From: Excoecaria cochinchinensis
Taxonomy: Eukaryota; Streptophyta; Magnoliopsida; Malpighiales; Euphorbiaceae
Assembly: GCA_947683425.1 (NCBI GenBank)
Contig: CANTUQ010000004.1
Location: forward strand, 33,123,001 to 33,187,000
Reading direction: 5' to 3'
DNA length: 64,000 bases
The position numbers and the translations under genes are program-made. Below, one piece after another: positions 10,395 through 21,552 of the stretch (positions are counted from its first letter, which is position 1; each line of letters starts with the position of its first letter). The notes below the pieces were generated by a model. It was not told where the DNA came from. It ran no database searches and was given only the letters and a program-made list of their open reading frames with translations.

Positions 10395-10660
10395 GTCTTT
10401 GCCTGGACCTATGAAAACATACCAAGAGATGATTATGAAGCCACCGAACACGCTATGCCAGTGTATTCCGATCATAGACCAGTAAAGTAGAGGATCAGAA
10501 GATTCAAGCCAGGAGGGACAGAAAAGATTAAAAGAAGAAGTTCACAAGCAGAAGCGAGGCTAAATTTTCTTATCAGAGACACCCGACTTGGTTGGCTAAC
10601 GTTATCCCAATAGTTAAGAAAGGAGACGCGTGCATGTGTGGACTATCAGGATTTGAACTA
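10395..10660 (+). pseudogene. Tat-clade reverse transcriptase N-terminal remnant
   Basis: Translated pieces include FAWTYE, a His-rich stretch ending in RPVK, RRFKPG, RLGWL and CVDYQDLN. In that order they are the start of a Ty3/gypsy reverse transcriptase. Stops and frameshifts interrupt the frame, and the catalytic YxDD region, RNase H and integrase zinc finger are missing because the sequence jumps to integrase core at 10842. It is non-functional. Confidence 0.75.
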
Positions 10661-10664
10661 GGTT

Positions 10665-10765
10665 TGTCTATAAAAAAAAAAACAAAAACAAAAAAAGAGA
10701 GAAAAAAAACAAAAACAAAAAAAAGATAGCAAAAAAAAAAAAAAAGAGAGAAAAAAGGGGGAAAA
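10665..10765. repeat. A-rich low-complexity tract
   Basis: Runs of A broken by C or G (AAAACAAAAAC, AAGAGAGAAAA) lie exactly at the RT-integrase deletion point. The antisense ORF here (10573-10779), rich in Phe, is a by-product. Confidence 0.85.
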
Positions 10766-10841
10766 GGAAGAAAAGTCATCTTTGGGATAAGCTTTGTTCG
10801 AATCCTATTAATTCACACATACCCGTGCTTTACCATTCTTC

Positions 10842-11640
10842 TTGGCCTCCAAAAAGGACCAAAAGGGTTTTATTGACCTACAATGGATACGGATTGTTCG
10901 AGTTTGGGGAATAGATATCTTAGGGGAAGTGCGCCCTATGGCCTCTGACGGACATAGGTCCACTACAATTGCTATTTCCTACTTTACCAAGTGGGTGGAA
11001 GTTGGGTCCTTTAAGAAGGTTGATGCTCGGGGTATGGACAAGTTCATCAAAAGAAATCTGATGTGTCGATACAGTCCCCCGCACCGCATTATGTTCAAGG
11101 ACAGGGGGCAGTTTGTGCCTGAAGCTTGGGAGTCGCTCCAGAAGTATGGCATTAAGCGTCACAAGTCCTCTCTGAACTGCCCTTAAACCAATGGGACAGT
11201 AGGGGGCGCTAACAAGAATGTCAAGAAATTCTTGGTCAAAATGATTCGAGGCTACAAATATTGGGCAGAGGAATTACCTTCTGCACTCTAAAGATATAGG
11301 GCCACTTCAAGAACCTCTAGGATGGAAGCAGTGTTTCCTATTGGGGGGCAGAGCTCGGACCTCTGAAAGTAATCATGGAAAACTAGATCCCAGAAGCCAA
11401 CTGGACGAAGCAACGATTACAAGCAGTTGAACATGCTATATGAAACAGGTCGCAGGCTTATTATCGCAACCAGATTTATCAGAAAGGACTTGCTCAATCA
11501 TTTGGAAAGAAGGTCAGGAAACACTCGCTGGAAAGGAGGAGATTCAATCTCCAGGGAAATGAAACCAAGCATCCTGGACATACAAGGTAAATTTAGGCCA
11601 ACATAGGAAGGTTTGTTCTTAAGAGATTGGTATGCAAGGG
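10842..11640 (+). pseudogene. Tat-clade integrase remnant
   Basis: The + strand shows a retroviral-type integrase core: WGIDILG (first catalytic Asp), YFTKWVEV, FIKRNLMCRY and FKDRGQF (second Asp). After a stop comes TNGTVGGANKN, where the usual catalytic Glu is Gly. A degenerate C-terminal region continues to about 11640 (a QLNMLYE-like motif, then scrambled frames). The lost Glu and several stops show it is dead. Confidence 0.8.
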
Positions 11641-12854
11641 AGTAACAATTCTAACAGACAGCAATGGAGATGAGCTCGGGTAATCGATCAACATCAACAG
11701 ACTCAAGAAGGTCCATGGCTAAAGACTAAAAATCAAAAGAAGAGAATAAATGCCCCGCGAGTTGAAAACTAAAAAAAGGCGGCCTTGCTAAAATTGGGTG
11801 CCTCGTCAGGATGAAACCAAAAAAAGGCGTCCTGGTAAAAAATTAGAGGCTTGAGAGAAAATGTACAATCAAAAAAACCCGAGAGGGATGATTGGAAATA
11901 GGAGTTTTGATGTTTTCAAGATCCATTTTGAGATTAAATATAATTCTGCATTCTGAATCTATGTTAAATGGTGATCATGTATGGAGAAATCATGCTGAAA
12001 TGCACACAGTCTTTGCAAATACATAAAACAAAAGCAGTTCAACTCATGTACTCATCATTTCCTAGTTCTTTTATAAAAAGAGAAACGCCGTTCATTACTG
12101 AAAGTGTGAAATCTAAATGGCTATACTTAGCTCCTGCTCTCACCGGCCAGATGCCTAAGTCGATGGGCCCTGTTATCAAATGCGGGACTAAACACCCACC
12201 AATTATGCGCACCTGTGGGGGCGAAGGTGTAGTTTCTGATCTGCTGTATGACAGTTTTTGCAAGCAGCTGTATCCAAGGCTATGGTACTTGGGGGTGAAG
12301 ACCGAGGATGAGATGCCACCCTAGAAAGATAGAGGACGCCTCATGACATCTTAAATCCCTCCGAACTATCAAATGCAATAGGCGATGATATCCAAAGTGG
12401 TCTCAGGAAATCCCCACAAGAGAACAGAAAAGAGAGCTAAGGGCACAAGGAGTTGACCCTTGTTAGCCACCTCATCCAATCGAACAACACCTTCGTCGGA
12501 GAGGGCGAAGGGATATAATCGTTGTTTAGGGGAAGATATCTCAATGAATAATTACCGATTGCTATAGAAGGAGGCTCTGATAGTAGCTTCAGTTTTTCTT
12601 ATAGCCACACCTAAAAAAAAAAAAAAAGAAGAAAGGCCGTTAGAGAAAGAAAGGCCGTTAGAGATGAAAACCGTAATTGGCGCTCTAAGCAAAAGTTAGG
12701 CTAAAGAGTAGGGTGAAAACCTGGAAACAGGCAGTCTGTCCTATAAAAAATGATATGAATAAAAGCCGCTGGACTGGGTTGGGTCCATTCCAGGCAGAAA
12801 ATAAGGCACAGGGTTATGTGAAAATACAAAAGGACGTATTTTCCGCTAAGAAAA
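11641..12854 (+). mobile_element. 3' non-coding part of decayed Tat-clade element
   Basis: Motifs such as GTTGAAAACTAAAAAAAGGC, GGGTGCCTCGTCAGGATGAA (11760-11815) and AAGCAAAAGTTAGGC (12688-12702) are of the kind seen in the 3' non-coding ends of Tat/Ogre elements. The 118-codon ORF at 11968-12324 has no family resemblance I recognise and I do not call it. No 3' LTR is visible; the element is truncated where the next one begins. Confidence 0.55.
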
Positions 12855-14271
12855 ACTAGTGTGAAAACCCAATGGATTGCTTACTAAGATATCATAATCT
12901 AATGATGAATCATTCAACCCTTTATCCCGGTTAATATCAGTGCTAATATAGGAGTGTGTAGACCCGAGATCAATGAGTGCATACACTGAATTAGACAATA
13001 AGGAGAATTTACCTATAATCACGTCAGTTGCATGCTCCTAATCTCTGGCTCTCACTGTATATGTGCGGCCTACACCACGTCCTTATCCCTGTGATGACTG
13101 AGAAGGAGGTCTGGTTGCAGTATTAAAGGCTGTCCCTTTACCTCTACCTCTAGCTATTAAAGTGCCTGCACCTGGGGTAGGTGAAGTAACTAATGATAGC
13201 ACTGCATCTGGACAATCTTTAACTAAGTGTTCCTTCAATCCACACTTGAAACAAGCGCTAGTCAAATATCTGCACCCTCCTGGGTGCGATCTACCACAAT
13301 GGTCACACTGCTGTGCAGTACCCCATCCCCAGCCTCTTGGTGCACTGCTTACTGATGATGCTGGAACACCGCTACCAGTTGGATTCTTATGACTATGAGC
13401 CGGTGCCATGGATCATTAACTCTGAGAAGGAGGTGGCCCTCTGGATCTCTTACTCTATCCACCTGCACCACTGGATTGATCTAGTTTCCTTTTCTGTTGG
13501 AACCGAGTCTATCTATCAGCCTCATCAATCTGAATCGCCTCAACCTTCATAGCAACTGTAGCTAAAGATCTCAAATCTGGGTGTCTCTGTACACCATCTG
13601 TTTGATGCGGTTATGCAAACCCCGCTCAAATCTCTCCATCAATCTATCTTCAGTTCTCAAGACATCATCCAAGTAGGCACTCAGACGCTCAAAATCTCGC
13701 TCATATACTGCAACAGTCTTATTACCCTGTCTAAGCCTCTAAAAAGCATCTTGCATGGAAGCATTGTACTTAGATCCAATATACTTTTTCTTGATCTAGG
13801 CCAGAAATAATCCCAAGTTAACTGGTTTGTTGGAGTATATTTTCTAACTGAATCCCCCCAAAAATATGCTGGACCCTAAAGTAAGGCTACAATCCCCTCA
13901 TACCTCTCCTCAGGTGGGCTATGAGTGATTTCGAATAATCTCTTAATACGGAAAAACCACTCTTCTACTTTCTCTGGCGTCATTGGGTCACGCCCAAAGA
14001 AATCTTCAGCTCCCATTTTCTTTAACTGTTGCAAAATTGGTTTCCTTTGAGGCGAAATAGGAGGTTACGCTGGCACTTGTGGCTATTGTCCCTGCTTGGC
14101 ACGTAAGCGATACTGAATGTAATCCGCCATCATGTTCAGAAAATCAAGCTGTGGTGGGGGAGGAGGAGCGACTGGAGGAGTAGCCTGTTGCTGTGGAACT
14201 TCAGCTTGTCCTACACTGGCCGAAGCCTCACTCTCGCCATCCCTAACATTGTAACTTTGATTGGTTGCCAT
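12855..14271 (-). pseudogene. Tekay-like gag-protease remnant (copy 1)
   Basis: On the - strand, a start at 14271 opens a proline-rich Gag N-terminus, followed by a capsid region with EEWFFRIKRLFE- and LTWDYF-like motifs. A Cys-rich segment CDHCGRSHPGGC and a CCHC knuckle CFKCGLKEHLVKDC follow (about 13209-13315). The frame then degrades into protease with an ALIDLGSTHSYI-type active site near 12960. Several stops and frameshifts occur from 14083 onward. Sequence is lost before RT, at about 12854, where it abuts the Tat-clade remnant. It is closely related to copy 4 at 58336-59331. Confidence 0.8.
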
Positions 14272-14400
14272 TATACACTATAAACAAAGGAGCAAGCATA
14301 CATCAATACCATAATTTATATCATTCACTCTTCTATTGGCATGTATATACACCTAGGCAAATCTTAAACCCCACTCCGATCTTAGAATCGCATAAATTGC

Positions 14401-14412
14401 ACTATGATACCA
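14401..14412 (-). other. Decayed tRNA-Met primer binding site
   Basis: On the - strand TGGTATCATAG lies just inside the LTR end (14420). It keeps the first eight bases of the TGGTATCAGAGC consensus. Confidence 0.65.
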
Positions 14413-14419
14413 TCATAAC

Positions 14420-15526
14420 TGTAACACCCTTATACCCTATGTATGCACTATTTAACGATACTATACGATTACCATGATTGATATTCTAGTCTTAAAAGTC
14501 TTGATTACATATTTCGGGTAATTTTTTTTCCACACTTTAAAATTATTAAACCACTTATCCTTTTAATTACTTATTATTCCATCCTGCCGATAGACCTATA
14601 ACTGTCTAATGTTACTATTTATTTAGTAAAAATTTCGGCAGTATAACGGCTTATAATTTAAACCACCCAAACTTGCAAATCAACCAAACCGCAGCCCATG
14701 CAGGGGCATAACAAAATATCATAATCCACAATATCACTAATAGTCCAAATATCCATCCATCACAAAGTTATATGCCAATACCATTCATACACATAAATAG
14801 CCATACCAATTTCACATTTATATACATGCCAAAATAATACATACAAAATAAACTTCTAATAATTCTTCTTCAATGGCGCTCCCAAAATCATCGAGGTATG
14901 CTTGCTCCACTCTTAAGGCGTACCTACACGCAGTCAATAAAAACTACTTACTGAGCATTTAATATACCCAGTGGTGGTTAGAAATCCATAAATTTCCACT
15001 ACCTAGGTATAATATTATTAAATATAACATTTTATTCTATTACATATTTACCATAATATCTCAATCTTTTGCATAATTACCATATTGCTCCTAGTATACA
15101 CCCGATAGAAATCTGCGAACCGGATATGCGGGACGTGGATCCCACAGATCCACGAACTATAGAATGATCCCAAAGGAACAATTCAACACTGGCACTGCAC
15201 TACACTAATCACTTTAAATACTGTACACTGAGATAGACCGTCATTAGCCTATCGATAGTGAGTCGTCATGACTTGGATCGAGGTGTGGAATCCCTATGGC
15301 TAGCCAATTATATCATGGACTAGATTTCACTACCAGACTATTTCTAAGGGCAAATAATATTAAAATTTCACTTATATTATTTAATATATCAACATGTTAT
15401 ATTTGGCCAAGTCATCCAATTTGCTTACAAATTTGCATACACTGCTTCAATGAACCCGCCAAAGTAGAGACACCTCTATTTTGGCCATTTTTAAGGGTCT
15501 TAGATCCAGAATTTGCTTATGGTCAT
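14420..15526 (-). repeat. 5' LTR of Tekay-like copy 1, inner part
   Basis: The LTR ends ...GGGTGTTACA on the - strand at 14420. It contains a stem-loop at 14951-14971 and a perfect 8-bp hairpin (CGTGGATC / GATCCACG) at 15134-15154. The Athila element inserted at 15527; the LTR resumes at 28873. The flanking GTCAT (15522-15526) is one copy of that insertion's target duplication. No gene is present. Confidence 0.8.
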
Positions 15527-17223
15527 TGACGCGACCTCAGCAAGTGTACTGAATCGGCAAGTAATATAGTGGAATATAATTAAGACCATAAGTTATCGAA
15601 CCCAAGGGACTGTGTTGTGCAAGTGTTTGACAATTAATTATATGCTAAAGAATTCCCAATTATTTTGATGTGGTGATTGTTTAACTCAGAAAAATCAATA
15701 ATCTAACTGATGATATTAATGTCTAAGAATATTAACGATTTAATAATACAGCAACTTGATAAAATAACTAAGAGATCTTGCTAAGGAAGACCCATTCTCC
15801 CCAATAATATCATGTGAATACTTAATTCAACAATTTCATATACAATCAGTGAATAACCTAGCCTATACCATAGCTTGCCTTTCGGATCCAGCTTCTCTAA
15901 AACATGCACTTACCAATCCGGATTCAGCACATAAATTAGCATTATTACAGGTCTTAAAGTTCTAAGTTAAATAATCCTACCATTCCGGATTCAGATATCA
16001 AACTCATTTATCTTCCACCATTCTGAACCTATTGAAATAAGCATTCACAGATTTTAACTACCAATTCGGATTCATCAAATCAATGAAAGTTGATTAAAAT
16101 AAAACAGAACATATGTATGTATTTATGGGCTGATTGCAATCAAAGTTTATCTTGGTAGATCTCCCCTTAACTTGCATTCAAACCAACAACAACAGATAAT
16201 TTCAGAGAAGATAAAACTGAAGTATATTTGTATGTATTTATGAACTGATTACAATTAAAGTTTATCTTGGTAGATCTCCCCTTAACTTGTACTCTATTCA
16301 GCAACAACAAATAAAATCAGAGAAAATACAACTGAGTATATGCATAATACAATCCATACAAAATATTCACATGATTTACTGGGGATTTAAGGCATCCCTT
16401 AACAAGAATTAAAATTACTCACACATATTTGAAATAAAGACTGAATTAAATAGAGAGAAATTGATATTACCCATTTGAATCTGAAAATGAAAATCTTACA
16501 GTAAACCAAACGATGTTCTTCAATTGAATCAGCTATTCCAACTTCCAAATTAAATTACAGAATTGAAATCTCACTTATAAGAATTTCCAGATCAGAAATC
16601 TCAGAGTCTATTTTTTTCAGCCCCCAAAAAAACTAAATCTAAAACTCTCGTCATATCTTCCTCCTCCCCCTTTTTTTTCCAGAATCGTCCCCCTTTTAAG
16701 CTAGTTTTCCCCCCAAAAATAAAAGTCAAAAGTCTATTCGGTGGCCTCCAAATCTGATTTTTCCAGGATTTGATTCACACAACAGATCTTAAAAGTTACA
16801 CGGCGGTGATAGATATCCTCACCGCCGTGTAAATGTCCCAGGATATATTTTTATTCTGAAATTTTGAGGTTACACGGCGGTGAGGAAATTCTTCACCGCC
16901 GTGTAAATGTTCCAGGTCTGCAAAATGAATTCTTTGATTTCGCTTCACATGGCGGTGAGGATATCTTCACCGCCGTGTAAATGTTCCAGATCTGCTTACT
17001 TGATTTTTCCTCATGATTCTGGCCTCCCGTCTCACACGGCGGTGAGAGATTTCCTCACCGCCATGTAAGCTACCTAATTTTGCCAAAAACAACATAAATC
17101 TCCATTTAGTGCACCAACTAACATCAAATGACATTTTATTAAAAATTAACACAAATAACAGCTTTTAGACTAAGAAATAATCTCTAAATTCACATCAAAA
17201 CATTATTTAATTTAAACTTATCA
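15527..17223 (-). repeat. Athila 3' LTR (1697 bp)
   Basis: In + strand reading it runs TGACGCGACC ... AACTTATCA. It contains a near-duplicate block (about 16110-16180 and 16221-16300, sharing TATCTTGGTAGATCTCCCCT) and four hairpins at 16796-17068. The short antisense ORF at 16967-17152 lies across the hairpins and is not a gene. Confidence 0.95.
16796..17068 (-). repeat. Four GC-rich hairpins in Athila 3' LTR
   Basis: Hairpins at 16796-16832, 16870-16906, 16945-16980 and 17032-17068 start about 75-87 bases apart. Arms are TTACACGGCGGTGA and TCACCGCCGTGTAA with loops of about 8-9 bases. The first two are perfect over 14 bp. The third and fourth have mismatches that look like CpG transitions (CATGGCGG, GCCATG). 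They fall about 155-430 bases into the LTR in element orientation. Confidence 0.93.
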
Positions 17224-17238
17224 AAATACCCCACACTT
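17224..17238 (-). other. Athila polypurine tract
   Basis: On the - strand, CTAAGTGTGGGGTAT with two or three further T residues runs straight into the 3' LTR start TGATAAG. This is the usual position and sequence type for Athila/Tat polypurine tracts. Confidence 0.85.
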
Positions 17239-18978
17239 AGCTTTTGCTCGCCCTCGAGTAAAATAACTCTTCAATTCCAGCCATCTCAATTTTCAAGCAG
17301 GAAAATGGAAATTCAGAATACCAAGCAAACACTTAGTAAATTCCACTTTAGAGTAATCTTTACTCAAACAAGTTTCAAAGGAAGAAAATACAATCGAATT
17401 TCTGATGTGTGTGTGCAAAGGCCAAAACCAATGTTTTAATATTTTTCAAAACTTAAAACTTTCAGCATCAATTAATCAAGAGCAGATTAAATCAGTACAT
17501 AAATGTACTTCTGGTTTCTCACTTGAAACTCTAGAAACACCATATGCCTCTCCTTTAGTACCGGAACCCGAAGGTCATCTCCACTGAACAAATTAAAACA
17601 TAAACATGATCATTAGGTCTTAAGCAGGTTGTAATGTACGGTTCAATCGGTGATGGCTAACAAGAAAAGTTTAGGAAATCAAATGAAGATTCAGCCACTC
17701 TACCAACTAACACTGCTACCCAATAAAAATTTTTTTCCATCACCTGCATCCACTTCAACAACAATTTCCAAGGCTTAGCTATTTTCCCAAATATGACAAA
17801 TTTTTATCACAAGAGAAATAATACGATACAATTTCTTTCTCAATCCCTATTATACCTCAATATTGTCTTCTAATAGAGGATACCCCACACTTGAATTTTG
17901 CTATACTCAGAAAGTATATATATATATATATATATATATTTTATTTTTTTATTTTTTATTTTTTATTTTTTTATTTTTTTATTATTTATTATTTATTATT
18001 TATTATTTTTTTTAGAGAGAATTGTACTTAGTGGGATACTTATATCCTCTATTTTCTTGCAACTTAGTTGTCAAGCAATATCCCAAAATTCTTTAATTTT
18101 TCTTACCCACTTATTTAATACTAAACACCCTATTTCAACTTTCAATGTCTTCCCAACCCAATCCTAGAGTGGCCAATTCTTAGAAGGGATAGGCAAAAGC
18201 ATTTAAGTTAAATGGCATATTAAGTGTGTAACAAGAAAAATTTCAGAGTACGCTTTTAGCATACCAATTCAGCTCAATGGGGCTAGCAATGGAGAATTAA
18301 TTCAATAGGTGAGAAAAAGTTTATTTTAAGTAGCTACTCAAAAGAATTAATGCCTAAATCATGTCAACATTTATGCCTTAATTGTTATATCGTTTCGAAG
18401 GGCAATGAGGAAGGTTCTAGCGTTCTAAGAATTTTCTGATCAAAAGATTTCATGTTGGTTTTTCTTTACTTGTAAAAGCTGGCCTAAGTGCACAATTCAT
18501 AGAAATTGCAATTGTATATTTCTACTTTGAAAATTGTTAAGAAAAATAACTTTAAGACAGAATCTTACTCTCTTGCAGACTAAGTGCTCTGAATGACCTT
18601 TTCAAGATTAACAATTGAGCTGGAATAACAACTTAAAAATTTGTTAAGCTAAGCATGAGTCAAATTGATGAGCTCAAATCACAAAATACAACTTTAAACA
18701 ACAAACTAAAGAAACCATTATCAAGAAGCAGAAAATATAACTTCTAAAATATAAAGGCAAAAGAAATAATAATATTAAGTTTTGATAAAATTTAAACTTA
18801 CTCAAAAGAAATAATAAAATTAAACTTACTCAAAAGAAATAATAAAATTAAACTTACTAAAGTACTGCAGGGTTAGTCATATACCCCACACTTAAAAGCT
18901 TGCTGTCCCCAGTAAGTACGTCAGTCAAACAAAAATAATGAAAGTAGCAAAATAAAAGATCAGAGAACTCCCAGAAAA
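17239..18978 (-). mobile_element. Athila 3' non-coding region with extra polypurine-like copies
   Basis: About 1.7 kb without a credible gene. The tract core AAGTGTGGGGTA recurs on the - strand at 17880-17892 and 18884-18896, each time in an AAGY..GTGGGG context. An AT run followed by T-rich low complexity lies at 17917-18012; the 89-codon ORF there (17898-18167) is an artefact. A short direct repeat, AAGAAATAATAAAATTAAAC, lies near 18800-18855. Confidence 0.7.
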
Positions 18979-20133
18979 TCAGTCCTGTGAAGGTGGTGGC
19001 GGTGGAAAGCGGTCTATCATCGTTCTAAAAAAATGCTCGTGCTCCTCCCGAGCAAGGGCTATGGAGCGCTCTATCTTGGAGAAACTCAGTGACTGTGAGA
19101 GTAATTGCTGCTCCTGCACAGCTAAACGGTGCAAAATCTGATCTTGTCCAGTCTGTAGTGCCCCTAACTGGGCAGTAATATGCTTTAGGTCATGAACTGC
19201 CCCAGCGGCAGCAGGCTTAGCACCAGCAGCTGCTCCTCTAGCCGCCTCTTGCTCCTCCTCAGACTCATCGGCTTCTTCTACTGTCAATTGCACACGGCCC
19301 CTCTCGACAAGCCTCAAGTACTCGTCCCGATTAGATAGCCTGACCTGATGTTGGAAGTGGTGGTCGTCTACTATGATTCTGAGATTTTTTAGCATCTTAA
19401 AGTCTATCAAAGTGCTCTCACCTAATTCATCTCCCAAGGGAATGTGGCCGACTCTTTTGGCCAACACAGTCACAATCCATCCAATAGATATTTTCTTTAC
19501 TTTCTTGGGATTGCCCTGGAGGTCTTCAAACTTTTTCAGCAAATAGTAGGCTCCATTTAGCCTTACCTGTTGGACCATACAGTAGAGAAATAGTGCCTCT
19601 GATTGGTTCACTGCACCTGCTGCCTCAATATGTCCATAGAATGAAAGTGAGAAAAACCTGTGTAAAATTCGCAGTGCATGATCCCTCAAATGATGGGCTT
19701 TGGACTGCCCAGTCACATATCTGGTGGTGGTGATGGGGTCTCTGATTGCTGCCCATATGGTTTGCTTGTCCAAATCAGTTATATACCCAGCACCATCAAC
19801 TGGGAATCTAAGTGCCTCCGCAAAATCATAAAAGGGCATAGTATACTTCGTTTGATTCAGCCAAAAAATTACCTCACCAATATCTTCTTCGTCATCTGTA
19901 TCAATCTTGCATGTTACTGTGGCAAGGAAATCTCTAGTCAAGTTTGGATATACTTTCTCCTTCTTTGTGAAAAAATCTGTCCACCCGATCCCAGCGATCA
20001 ACTCATCAATTTCATCTCTAACGTTCAACTTCCCTAAAGAAGTGAAGTCTAGAAAAGTGGAGGGAACATAGGTTGCAGCAGTGAAGTCCTTGTATGCTTG
20101 ACGGCATCGAGTAGGTACCCAAGAAGGTACCAA
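18979..20133 (-). CDS. Athila-type extra ORF downstream of integrase (384 aa)
   Basis: An uninterrupted ORF lies between pol and the 3' LTR, where Athila elements often carry an extra, sometimes env-like, reading frame. The N-terminal two thirds (about residues 1-270) is globular, with motifs such as YVPSTFLDF, GWTDFF, YPNLTRDFL and FYDFAEALRFP, of the type in plant-transposon ORF families linked to Athila. Residues about 280-305 are acidic (EEADESEEEQE), then Ala-rich, and residues about 315-375 have heptad-like Leu and Gln spacing that suggests a coiled coil. I see no signal peptide or clear membrane segment, so an envelope role is not supported by sequence. Function is unknown. Confidence 0.75.
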   Translation of the reverse strand: MVPSWVPTRCRQAYKDFTAATYVPSTFLDFTSLGKLNVRDEIDELIAGIGWTDFFTKKEKVYPNLTRDFLATVTCKIDTDDEEDIGEVIFWLNQTKYTMPFYDFAEALRFPVDGAGYITDLDKQTIWAAIRDPITTTRYVTGQSKAHHLRDHALRILHRFFSLSFYGHIEAAGAVNQSEALFLYCMVQQVRLNGAYYLLKKFEDLQGNPKKVKKISIGWIVTVLAKRVGHIPLGDELGESTLIDFKMLKNLRIIVDDHHFQHQVRLSNRDEYLRLVERGRVQLTVEEADESEEEQEAARGAAAGAKPAAAGAVHDLKHITAQLGALQTGQDQILHRLAVQEQQLLSQSLSFSKIERSIALAREEHEHFFRTMIDRFPPPPPSQD

Positions 20134-21552
20134 ATCGCCTCTCCCTTGAGAAGATGACGCTTGACTGGTTCTGGGTCATTTAGGGGCCACTACATGAACA
20201 TTTGAAAACAAATTAGAGTAGGAAAACAATGTGACTACCAGCAAGTATAGCGACTTAATTAAAAAGACAATGCTAGCATAATACAATTGAACATAAAATT
20301 CAGCTAGCTCTTAATGCACCTTCACTCTATCTCAAGCAGCACTTGAAATAGAAGGCCATCACATTCCCTACTTGCACAATTGTCACTCATGATTATGGAG
20401 TTTGCAAAATTTGATTCAACTTGCTAGGATGGATGAATTGTATGATATAACAAAGACAAAAGAATCTCAACAATGCATACTAATTGTTTCTGACCAATAA
20501 CATAAAAATTGTTCATTCAGACAGTCTATCAAACACTTGGTGGGCAGAAATTTTGACAAATCCAATACACTTTAATTCTGTAATTTCTAACCCCAACATA
20601 AATCACAGGGTATCAAGAACCCACAATCACACAATGGAAACACAAAAACCATATGATTCAGCAAACAAAGATATGAATTTCGTTCATTCAAGTATTTTAT
20701 CAAACACTTGGTAGGCAAGAATTTCATTGCACACAACATGCAAAATTGATGAAATTCCTACCCCCATTTTCTCAATCAGCAACAACATCTCAGCCAAAAC
20801 ACACACAAATAACAAATTCACTCTTTAATTTCAGAAAGAAGGAACAAGACAGAAAATTTTAAAAACCTAAAAACTAACAAGAACGGAGAATAAAAGAACA
20901 AATAAAAAGAAAGAACTGAGAAGAAAGAATAAAACTTACTTGAATTTGATGCTAATTATGCAGAATTTATGCTTGATGGACAAATTCACCCACGAAAATG
21001 GAAGACAACTTACTGATTTAAGAAAAAAACGAAAAATACAGAGGGAGGGCGAGAAAGATGTGAGAGAGGGAAAAAGGGGATTTGGTTATGTGTTTTAAAA
21101 TTTGAAGTTAACTGGAAGTTAACGACTTAAAAACCAAAATTTTTACCTTACACGGCGGTGAGAGATTTCCTCACCGCCGTGTAAATTGCGACTGGGCTCA
21201 TTTTTTTTTCAGGAATAAGAATTTCACACGGCGGTGAGGGATTTCTTCACCGCCGTGTAAAATCTCCACTGGACTCATTTTTTCGAAAATTAAATTTTCA
21301 CACGGCGGTGAGGGATTTCTTCACCGCCGTGTAACACGAAATTTTTCGCCAAAAATTTTTTAGATTGCACAAGTTTTCCCCAAATTTCTTTCCACACATT
21401 CTACACCATTCCTCAACACAAATTCAACATGAAATGACAATGACATTTATTGATGCAAATGATTAAAAATACTCACATTGAAAACAAAAATAGCAAGGTT
21501 TAGGAATTTATTTAGTTCTGATTTTTAAGTCTCAGCTAGACTTTCACGTACC
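20134..21552 (-). mobile_element. Athila spacer between pol and the extra ORF
   Basis: Non-coding, A-rich in + strand reading, with a short direct repeat around GTTCATTCA..TATCAAACACTTGGT (20510-20541 and 20682-20713). Three LTR-type hairpins lie at 21148-21334. A leader or intron for the extra ORF may lie here; a splice acceptor cannot be fixed by eye. Confidence 0.6.
21148..21334 (-). repeat. Three LTR-type hairpins inside the Athila internal region
   Basis: Hairpins at 21148-21184, 21224-21260 and 21298-21334 have the same arms as the LTR hairpins (TTACACGGCGGTGA or TCACACGGCGGTGA with TCACCGCCGTGTAA), with start-to-start spacing of 76 and 74. They lie between the integrase stop and the extra ORF, about 4 kb from the nearest LTR. 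The first is perfect; the other two keep GC stems with one outer mismatch. Confidence 0.93.

Noticed and set aside
11968..12324. 118-aa + strand ORF
   Set aside because: It lies in the 3' non-coding part of a dead Tat-clade element, with an overlapping ORF opposite and no family motif I recognise.
18979..20133. Calling the Athila downstream ORF an envelope protein
   Set aside because: Its position would allow it, but no signal peptide, membrane anchor or cleavage site is visible.
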